Shown here in pieces: positions 1-6,306 of a stretch of DNA of 7,310 nucleotides (its first letter is position 1; every line of letters starts with the position of its first letter). A program made the translations under genes and the position numbers. A model generated the notes under the pieces. That model was not told where the DNA came from. It ran no database searches and worked only from the letters and a program-made list of their open reading frames with translations. Location: positions 1 through 7,310 of the forward strand of contig JANYFI010000268.1 of the NCBI GenBank assembly GCA_025362765.1, read 5' to 3'. This DNA comes from Ferruginibacter sp. (GTDB lineage Bacteria; Bacteroidota; Bacteroidia; Chitinophagales; Chitinophagaceae).

Positions 1-528
1 CCCGCCATTCCCGCGGTACTTTTTTCAAACAGTCATTTTCATATTACACAGGCTACAGCTACCATGGTATTATTTGCCATTTTAATGCTGATGGCTTCTA
101 TTGCGATGATAAGAAACAAGGATGAAGGCGAAGAGCTGGCCGTAAAAAATGATGGCCATTCAACACAGCTGGGTAAACTATTATTGTACGGTATTGGTAT
201 TGGCCTGGCCACTGGTTTTCTTGGGGCAGGTGGCGGCTTTCTCATAATTCCGGCGCTGGTATTGTTGATTAAAATGCCCATGAAGAAGGCTATTGGCACC
301 TCTTTACTAATTATTGCACTAAACTCTTTGATTGGTTTTACAGGCGATATAGGACATTTTGTAATTGACTGGACATTTTTAATCAGCATTACTTTAATTG
401 CTGTTACAGGAATTTTTATCGGCGGTTTTTTTGCAAAAAAAATTAACGACGAAAAATTAAAAAAAGCCTTTGGCTGGTTTGTACTGGTGATGGGCATCTA
501 TATTATTATAAAAGAAGTATGCTTATAG
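1..528 (+). CDS. TauE/SafE-family membrane exporter, C-terminal part (5' end outside window)
   Basis: The frame is open from base 1 and ends with TAG at 526-528, giving 175 visible residues. The ATG at 64 is internal: the 21 codons before it (starting Pro-Ala-Ile-Pro) continue the family pattern, so the N-terminal half lies upstream. The visible part has a membrane helix at about residues 22-37, a polar loop at 38-56, and the second half-repeat with the glycine-rich signature GLATGFLGAGGGF at about 68-80. Two or three further hydrophobic helices follow to the end. TauE/SafE proteins are inner-membrane permeases linked to export of sulfite, sulfoacetate or other organosulfur anions, but many members have no assigned substrate. 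A sulfur role here is family knowledge only, since no sulfur-metabolism gene is visible. No clear terminator follows the stop. Family assignment is firm; substrate is unknown. Confidence 0.88.
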   Translation, partial: PAIPAVLFSNSHFHITQATATMVLFAILMLMASIAMIRNKDEGEELAVKNDGHSTQLGKLLLYGIGIGLATGFLGAGGGFLIIPALVLLIKMPMKKAIGTSLLIIALNSLIGFTGDIGHFVIDWTFLISITLIAVTGIFIGGFFAKKINDEKLKKAFGWFVLVMGIYIIIKEVCL

Positions 529-641
529 CCTAACTAAATGATGTAGATTTTTTTTATTTCATTTGCTGGCTGTAGCATTCTGAATCAGTTTTTGAAAATT
601 TGTACCGTGGCGACTGCTAAAAAAATAAAATTGTACAAAAA

Positions 642-1022
642 ATGGATGAAATAAAAAAGCAGGGAAATGCAAGTGATCACCTGGCAAATGAACGGACATT
701 TCTTGCGTGGATTCGTACAAGCATCGGCATTATGGCCTTTGGTTTTGTGGTAGTAAAATTCTCCCTGTTTGTAAAACAAATATCCCTGCTGCTGGGTAAA
801 GAAAATATTATACAAAGCAGGGGTTATTCTGCCATACTGGGAATAATATTAGTTGCCGTGGGTGCTGTTACTACAATTCTTTCCTATATGCGATACAGGC
901 AAACAGTAAAAGAATTAAACAAGGGTACATACCGTCATTCTTCGTTACTTATAACCGCACTGGTGGCTTTTATTTTTTTAGTAAGCGTCTTTTTAATTGC
1001 TTATCTCATAAAAACCACCTGA
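642..1022 (+). CDS. DUF202 (YidH-like) small membrane protein
   Basis: The gene encodes 126 residues, the usual size for DUF202 (Pfam PF02656) proteins, so it is probably complete. The family signature LANERTFLAWIRT lies at residues 14-26, just before the first membrane helix (about 27-48). Second and third helices lie at about 64-83 and 102-123, and a basic loop at 84-100 contains several Arg and Lys residues. The fold resembles E. coli YidH and the membrane part of yeast Vtc proteins; the function of bacterial members is not established. The ATG at 642 gives the signature its normal N-terminal offset. No Shine-Dalgarno site is visible: the leader is A-rich, as is common in Bacteroidota. The gene lies 113 bases after the exporter gene and may be independent of it. 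The next gene begins 223 bases later. Confidence 0.88.
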   Translation: MDEIKKQGNASDHLANERTFLAWIRTSIGIMAFGFVVVKFSLFVKQISLLLGKENIIQSRGYSAILGIILVAVGAVTTILSYMRYRQTVKELNKGTYRHSSLLITALVAFIFLVSVFLIAYLIKTT

Positions 1023-1245
1023 TGATAAAAACGATATGCAAACACTGTAAGCATACCCCCACCATAAGCTGGTAAGCCCGGAGTGCAGGTATCAGCAATA
1101 AAAAATGTTTCCTTCTTTTCGGTAATTAATTTCAGCTCAATAACTTGTTTTTGCGTCGGTTAACAATCAGTTGACATTTGGACCAGGGAAAAAATATGAA
1201 AATAATTATATCTTTACCAATCGGGTAATTCCGGATCTTATTTTT
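1023..1245. other. Intergenic region upstream of the efflux operon
   Basis: These 223 bases separate the DUF202 gene from the small protein heading the efflux operon. No tRNA-like fold, CRISPR or strong terminator hairpin was found by eye. The region holds a promoter candidate (1150-1180), a pair of similar hexamers one helical turn apart (GTTAAC at 1159-1164 and GTTGAC at 1170-1175), and a 10-codon leader-like ORF (ATG at 1196, TAA at 1226-1228) preceded by AGGGAA at 1185-1190. On the minus strand a 52-codon open stretch runs from 1159 to a stop at 1003-1001; it looks protein-like but has no good start. Confidence 0.6.
1150..1180 (+). promoter_or_regulatory. Candidate Bacteroidota-type promoter of the efflux operon
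   Basis: TTTG at 1150-1153 and GACATTTG at 1173-1180 are separated by 19 bases. The Bacteroidota housekeeping consensus is TTTG near -33 and TAnnTTTG near -7 with about this spacing. The -7 element matches at five of six fixed positions (G for the first T). Transcription would begin near 1186-1188, leaving an AT-rich leader of about 60 bases before the ATG at 1246. This placement also argues against the in-frame TTG at 1171 as the gene start, because that codon lies inside the promoter. The call was made by eye in AT-rich DNA, where chance matches are common. Confidence 0.33.
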
Positions 1246-1641
1246 ATGGGTTTTAAAAAGCAACAAATATCTTTTAGCGCATATAAAACTGCCCTGCTGC
1301 TATTATATATTCCTTTTTTTGTTGTACAATGCTTTTTCAATATTGATACTGCAGGCTCCGGCTCCGTTGGACATATACAACAACAGTTAAAAAAATCTTT
1401 ATCAGGGGATAATATTTTCCATAGTCCTGACAGCAGCGCCAACAAAACAAATAACAGGCAGGTAACCATACGCCTAAACAAAAGATTTCAGCCAGAAACT
1501 ACTCCGGCTATTGACAATTTTTATCTCGAAATACCTGTTGCCTTCACTATCACCAGTAGTTTCGGTATTTACACCAATCCATTCCCCGCATTGCCTCATT
1601 ATTTTACCCGAATAGTAAGAGGCCCCCCTGTTGTTGCATAA
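1246..1641 (+). CDS. Small hypothetical exported or membrane-anchored protein at head of efflux operon
   Basis: I do not recognise a named domain. From the ATG at 1246 the product is 131 residues: a Lys-containing N-terminus, a strongly hydrophobic stretch at about 13-30, and then a polar, presumably periplasmic region. The frame extends upstream to a TTG at 1171, but that start would bury the hydrophobic segment 36 residues in and overlap the promoter candidate, so the ATG is preferred. The hydrophobic segment ends in a Cys (residue 29) preceded by Gln, not a good lipobox, so it may be a signal peptide or an anchor. The C-terminal part has RLNKRFQP near 75-82 and ends in RGPPVVA. From memory, short Bacteroidota proteins ending in a similar RGPP tail occur beside efflux genes; I could not check this. 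The stop lies 42 bases before the TolC-family gene with no terminator between, suggesting co-transcription. Role unknown. Confidence 0.65.
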   Translation: MGFKKQQISFSAYKTALLLLYIPFFVVQCFFNIDTAGSGSVGHIQQQLKKSLSGDNIFHSPDSSANKTNNRQVTIRLNKRFQPETTPAIDNFYLEIPVAFTITSSFGIYTNPFPALPHYFTRIVRGPPVVA

Positions 1642-1682
1642 CGTTTTTTGTTATCCACATTTTTTAATTTAATTATTTATTT

Positions 1683-3077
1683 ATGGGTTCTTTCTATCCT
1701 GGAAAGAATTGCCGTGTACTCAGTATTTTTTTACTGCTACAGGCGTCTTCCTTGTTTGCACAAACAAAAACTTATTCTTTACTAAACTTAATAAACAGTG
1801 CTGAAAACTATCTGCCCGTTTTAATGCAAAAAAAAGCAATAGCGGATGCAGCACAATCGACCATTACAGACACAAAACATTCCTTTCTTCCTCAACTAAA
1901 ATTTGGCGAACAACTAAACATTGGGTCAGCCAATTCAGTTGCCGGCAGCTTCTTTACGTTTGGCATGACGCCTTCTACATCGGGCAGTATAAGGGGCGAT
2001 AATAATGCCCAGCCTGTTACGGGAAATGTAGCCGTATTATACAGCGAGTATGAGCTCGATAATTTTGGCCTTAACGGCGCCAAATTAAATAATGCCAAAG
2101 CTTACGTAAATCTTGCAACAGCTGACTTAAAAAAAGAAGCCTATTTTATTGACTTAAATGTGGCGAAGCTGTATTTAAATATTCTAAAAAACCAGTATCG
2201 GGCTGGCTCAGATCAACAAAATATAGATCGATACACAAGTATTTATACCGTTATACAGGCACTTACTTTAAGTGGCATTAAAGCAGGCTCAGACTCTTCC
2301 TTAGCCAAAGCAGAATTATCGAAAACTAAAATCAGTTACAATCAAACACTCGGTGTTGTAGGCCAATTGAAAGAACAATTGTCTTATTTAACCGGTATAC
2401 CTGCCAGATTGCTTGAACTGGATTCGCTGGCAATAAATTCGTTTTCCGGTAAACTGGTAGCAGCCAATTTTCCCCGGGATACTGTTAACAACCCTTTGAT
2501 TGATTATTATGTTAAAAGAAAAGATATTCTGCTGGCCAATCAATCACTGATCAAAAAAAGTTACTTACCTAAAATATTATTGGCAAGTAGTGTTTGGGCA
2601 AGAGGATCTGCCATTCAATATAACGACCAATATAAGTCGTTGGCTTACGGGTTGGGTTACCAACGGTATAACTATGCGGCAGGCCTTGCATTTACGTATA
2701 ATCTCTTTAACGGCATTTACAAAAAAGATAAGCTCGCTACAAACCGCTACGAGTTACAGGCAAGTGAGTTTGAGTTGCAGCAACAGAAATTAGCGCTTAA
2801 TTCTGCCACATTACAAGCGGACAATACGCTGCATACAACCATGGCCAATCTTACAGAACTGCCGGTGCAACTGCATGCGGCCGAAGCCACTTACCAGCAA
2901 AAACTGGCGCAGTATAAAGCAGGGCTGATATCTCTGATTGATTTAACGAACGCTTCTTTTGTATTGTACCGCTCGCAAACAGATTACATAGAAACCTTGA
3001 ACGACTGGTATCAGGCGCAACTGGACAAAGCCGCCTCCACCGGCAATCTTATTCAATTTATTCAAACAATAAAATAA
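1683..3077 (+). CDS. TolC-family outer-membrane efflux channel
   Basis: The product has 464 residues, typical for outer-membrane factors of tripartite pumps. A signal peptide is clear: hydrophobic core at about 12-24, then SLFA before Gln27, giving likely cleavage after Ala26. There is no lipobox, so unlike OprM or CusC this channel is probably not lipidated. The mature part has two repeats of long helices with beta segments, as in the OEP family (Pfam PF02321), at about 30-250 and 270-460. The second repeat ends with the characteristic pattern around GLISLIDLTNASFVLYRSQ (about 411-429) and a closing helix with NDWYQAQLDKAAS. The trimer would form a beta-barrel with a periplasmic tunnel docking on the adaptor. 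The ATG at 1683 is chosen because it gives a normal signal peptide; its leader is A/T-only with no Shine-Dalgarno site. The pump gene follows after 5 bases, so the two are surely co-transcribed. Confidence 0.93.
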   Translation: MGSFYPGKNCRVLSIFLLLQASSLFAQTKTYSLLNLINSAENYLPVLMQKKAIADAAQSTITDTKHSFLPQLKFGEQLNIGSANSVAGSFFTFGMTPSTSGSIRGDNNAQPVTGNVAVLYSEYELDNFGLNGAKLNNAKAYVNLATADLKKEAYFIDLNVAKLYLNILKNQYRAGSDQQNIDRYTSIYTVIQALTLSGIKAGSDSSLAKAELSKTKISYNQTLGVVGQLKEQLSYLTGIPARLLELDSLAINSFSGKLVAANFPRDTVNNPLIDYYVKRKDILLANQSLIKKSYLPKILLASSVWARGSAIQYNDQYKSLAYGLGYQRYNYAAGLAFTYNLFNGIYKKDKLATNRYELQASEFELQQQKLALNSATLQADNTLHTTMANLTELPVQLHAAEATYQQKLAQYKAGLISLIDLTNASFVLYRSQTDYIETLNDWYQAQLDKAASTGNLIQFIQTIK

Positions 3078-3082
3078 TTATT

Positions 3083-6000
3083 ATGGTACGTGCTGCATTG
3101 AAAAGGCCCATTACCATACTGGTGCTTTTTACAGGATTGCTGCTGTTTTCTATTATGGCTGTAAGAACAATCCCTATTGACATTTTTCCAAAATTGAACT
3201 TACCTACTATTTATGTAATTGAATCTTACGGAGGCATGAGTCCTCAACAAATGGAAGGCTTTTTTGCCACCCGTATGCAGGACCAGTTTTTATATGTGAA
3301 TGGCATTAAAAACATGGAAAGTAAAAATATCCAGGGCCTTACTTTGATCAAACTTTCATTTTATGAAGGAACAGATATGGCAGAGGCATCTGCCCAGGTA
3401 GCTTTGCAGGTAAACAGAGCTTCAAAATTTTTTCCACCCGGCGCATTACCTCCGCAGGTAATACGCTTTGATGCCTCTTCTTTACCCGTAGGCCAATTGG
3501 TTTTAAGCAGCCCGACAAAGTCATTAAAAGAAATCTATGACCTGGCTGCAACACGGGTAAGGCCAATGTTTTCAACTGTCCAGGGATTATCTGCTCCCCC
3601 ACCGTTTGGCGCAAATTCAAGATCAGTTGTAGTGAGTGTTGACCCTGAAAAATTAAGCCGTTATAATCTTTCTCCCGACCAGGTAGTAGAAGCCATTACA
3701 AAAAATAACAACATTAGTCCCTCCGGAAATTTACGGGTGGATAGTATGATGTATGTAACTACTGTAAATTCTTTGGAAGATAAAGTACAACAGTTTGAGG
3801 ATATTCCTATTACCACAAACGGGTCGGCTACTGTATTTATTCACGACGTAGCCACGGTGGCTGATGCCTCAGATGTAACGGTAGATTATGCCTTGATCAA
3901 TGGCAAGCGGTCTGTTTATCTTCCGGTGGTAAAAACAGCCGATGCTTCTACCTGGGCTGTAGTGCAATCTTTAAAAAGTAAGTTGCCAGAGATGCAGAGT
4001 TTGTTGCCGGACGACCTCACTATCAGTTATGAATTTGATCAGTCTGTATTTGTTATCAACGCTGTAAAAAGCTTGATGACAGAAGGTATACTGGGCGCTA
4101 TACTCACTGGGTTAATGGTGCTGTTATTTCTTAAAGACTGGCGAAGCAGTTTAGTGGTAGTTGTCACAATTCCGGTGGCTATTTTAAGCGCCGTACTATT
4201 TTTGAATTTAGCGGGTCAATCAATTAATATTATGACCTTAAGTGGTTTGGCATTGGCCATTGGCGTACTGGTTGACCAGGCAACTGTAACGATAGAAAAC
4301 ATTCACCAGCATTTGGAAATGGGTAAAAATAAACGAAAGGCTATACTGGATGCCTGTGAAGAAATCTCCTTTCCATTGCTGTTGATACTGCTTTGTATCC
4401 TGGCGGTGTTTGCGCCCTCTTTTGTAATGACGGGTGTTCCAAAAGCTATGTTTCTTCCATTGTCGTTATCTATCGGCTTCGCCATGATCGTTTCTTTTAT
4501 TGCTGCGCAAACCCTGGTACCGGTGATTGCGAACTGGCTTTTAAAAGAAGACATGTTTCAATACCATCATGAACTATCGCACGCACATGCCGGGCTTGCA
4601 CTGGATGAAAAAGAAATCTCAGAAATAGATCAGCATAATAAAGAAGATAAAAACCATTCTGGTGAAAATGATTTTTTTCAGCGCATAAAAAATGGGTTGG
4701 CCAGCCTGTTAGAAAGATGGATGCCCAGGAGGAAATCCATCACCATTATATACCTGGTACTGGCGCTGGCTACAGCAGGCGGATGTTTTTTACTAATTGG
4801 AAAAGACCTTTTACCCAAAACAAATAACGGCCAGTTGCAGGTAAGAATAAAGGAACCTGATGGCACCAGGCTTGAGCAAACAGAAAAAGCGACAAAAGGG
4901 ATATTGGATATAATCAATAAAACCGTAGACGGAAATGTTACCATCAGCTCTGCCTATATCGGTTTAATACCGAGCAGTTATGGCTCAAGTAATTTATACA
5001 TTTTTAACAGCGGTACGCAGGAGGCTGTGCTACAGGTAAACCTGGATGAAAATTATAAAACCAACCTGGATGAGTTAAAAGATAAACTGAGAAAAAATAT
5101 AAAAGCAGCTTATCCAAAAATAAATATCTCTTTTGAACCCATTGAACTCACGGAAAAAATTATGGCACAAGGCGCCTCCACACCTATTGAAGTAAGAATA
5201 GCAGGCAAGAATTTTGATGAATTAAAAACCTACTCCACCAGCCTCGCAGACAGCCTTAAGAAAATCAGTTATTTAAGGGACGTACAAATTGCGCAGCCTC
5301 TTAAATATCCTACCATAAAAATTAATATAGACAGGTTTAAGCTGGCACAAATGGGACTTAATTTAAATGAAGTAGCCAGGAGTATTACGGATGCCACCTC
5401 CTCCAGCCGCTTTACACAAAAAGTGCAATGGCTCGATCAGAAAGTTGCATATACTTACCAGGTACAGGTGGAAGTACCAGAGTATTTAATGAATTCAATT
5501 GAACAGTTGCAATCCATTTCGCTGGTACAAGGAAAACAACGGCCGATTTTATCAGACATTGCTCAATTGATCATAGATACCTTACCGGGAGAATATGACC
5601 GCGCCGGCCCGAGGCGCTTTTTAACGGTGAGTGCCAACATCTATAAAAAAGACCTGGGCACCGCTACAACGGCGGTTGAAAAAGCAGTGGCTTCCATGGG
5701 CACGCCTCCAAAAGGAATGGTAGCAGAAGTAAAAGGCATGTCATCCCTGTTAACCGAAACATTGAATTCTTTGCAAACAGGTTTGTTGGTAGCAATAATA
5801 GTGATACTATTATTACTGGCGGCCAATTATCAATCATTTGGGGTAGCCTTATCGGTTTTATCAACAGTGCCTGCCGTATTGTTAGGTGCCATGCTGCTGT
5901 TGCTGGCAACCGGAGCAACATTAAACCTTCAATCATATATGGGTATCATTATGAGCACGGGTGTTTCTGTAGCCAATGCCATTTTAATTGTAACCAATGC

Positions 6001-6295
6001 AGAAGCTTTGCGACTTGAATATAGAGATCCCTTTAAAGCGGCAACTGTTGCGGCAAGTGTTCGGCTACGTCCCATTCTTATGACCAGCCTGGCAATGATT
6101 GCCGGCATGATCCCCATGGCGAGCGGCCTGGGCGAATCCGGAGATCAATCAGCCCCATTAGGCCGTGCGGTAATCGGTGGGCTGATCGCTTCCACCTTTG
6201 CAGCTTTATTTATTGTACCGTTGGTGTATGGTTGGGTAAGACAAAAATCATCTTTAAAATCTGTTTCTCTTTTACCGGAAAACATAAACGACTAA
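3083..6295 (+). CDS. RND-family inner-membrane efflux pump (AcrB/CusA-like permease)
   Basis: The product has 1070 residues, full length for this family (Pfam ACR_tran, PF00873), and would act as a trimeric proton-driven exporter. The layout is complete: first helix at about 9-28, family signature IPIDIFPKLNLP at 30-41, first periplasmic domain to about 330, helices 2-6 at about 332-487, helix 7 at about 551-572, second periplasmic domain to about 893, and helices 8-12 at about 896-1052. Helix 4 carries GVLVDQATVTIEN (394-406) with Asp398, but Gln399 replaces the second Asp of AcrB. Helix 10 carries GVSVANAIL (960-968) with Ala964 where AcrB has Lys940. The CzcA-type extra Asp is absent (Ala392). 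It therefore matches neither classic AcrB nor classic heavy-metal pumps; I infer a divergent but functional branch. The loop after helix 6 (488-530) is long, charged and has six His between 495 and 525. Substrate is unknown. The start ATG, 5 bases after the channel gene, gives the normal short N-terminus. Confidence 0.95.
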   Translation: MVRAALKRPITILVLFTGLLLFSIMAVRTIPIDIFPKLNLPTIYVIESYGGMSPQQMEGFFATRMQDQFLYVNGIKNMESKNIQGLTLIKLSFYEGTDMAEASAQVALQVNRASKFFPPGALPPQVIRFDASSLPVGQLVLSSPTKSLKEIYDLAATRVRPMFSTVQGLSAPPPFGANSRSVVVSVDPEKLSRYNLSPDQVVEAITKNNNISPSGNLRVDSMMYVTTVNSLEDKVQQFEDIPITTNGSATVFIHDVATVADASDVTVDYALINGKRSVYLPVVKTADASTWAVVQSLKSKLPEMQSLLPDDLTISYEFDQSVFVINAVKSLMTEGILGAILTGLMVLLFLKDWRSSLVVVVTIPVAILSAVLFLNLAGQSINIMTLSGLALAIGVLVDQATVTIENIHQHLEMGKNKRKAILDACEEISFPLLLILLCILAVFAPSFVMTGVPKAMFLPLSLSIGFAMIVSFIAAQTLVPVIANWLLKEDMFQYHHELSHAHAGLALDEKEISEIDQHNKEDKNHSGENDFFQRIKNGLASLLERWMPRRKSITIIYLVLALATAGGCFLLIGKDLLPKTNNGQLQVRIKEPDGTRLEQTEKATKGILDIINKTVDGNVTISSAYIGLIPSSYGSSNLYIFNSGTQEAVLQVNLDENYKTNLDELKDKLRKNIKAAYPKINISFEPIELTEKIMAQGASTPIEVRIAGKNFDELKTYSTSLADSLKKISYLRDVQIAQPLKYPTIKINIDRFKLAQMGLNLNEVARSITDATSSSRFTQKVQWLDQKVAYTYQVQVEVPEYLMNSIEQLQSISLVQGKQRPILSDIAQLIIDTLPGEYDRAGPRRFLTVSANIYKKDLGTATTAVEKAVASMGTPPKGMVAEVKGMSSLLTETLNSLQTGLLVAIIVILLLLAANYQSFGVALSVLSTVPAVLLGAMLLLLATGATLNLQSYMGIIMSTGVSVANAILIVTNAEALRLEYRDPFKAATVAASVRLRPILMTSLAMIAGMIPMASGLGESGDQSAPLGRAVIGGLIASTFAALFIVPLVYGWVRQKSSLKSVSLLPENIND

Positions 6296-6306
6296 ACTTT
6301 TTTATT

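Noticed and set aside
39..497. 152-codon open frame on the minus strand antisense to the TauE/SafE gene
   Set aside because: The + strand frame carries the clear family signature and membrane pattern. The antisense frame is a low-complexity Ile/Lys/Pro-rich shadow with no recognisable domain.
631..638. TTGTACAA palindrome just before the DUF202 gene, considered as an operator
   Set aside because: It is only 8 bases long and the same palindrome occurs inside the small protein gene at 1322-1329, so chance is the simpler explanation.
529..641. Gap between the exporter and DUF202 genes searched for a terminator, promoter or small RNA
   Set aside because: There is a T-run at about 548-555, but no stable stem before it and no well-spaced TTTG / TAnnTTTG pair.
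1171..1245. N-terminal extension of the small protein using TTG at 1171
   Set aside because: It would place the start inside the promoter candidate and bury the hydrophobic signal-like segment. The ATG at 1246 gives a normal N-terminus.
1638..1654. Inverted repeat ATAAC / GTTAT with a T-rich loop after the small gene, considered as a terminator
   Set aside because: The stem is only 5 AT-rich base pairs and the T-run is in the loop, not after the stem. It would not terminate transcription.
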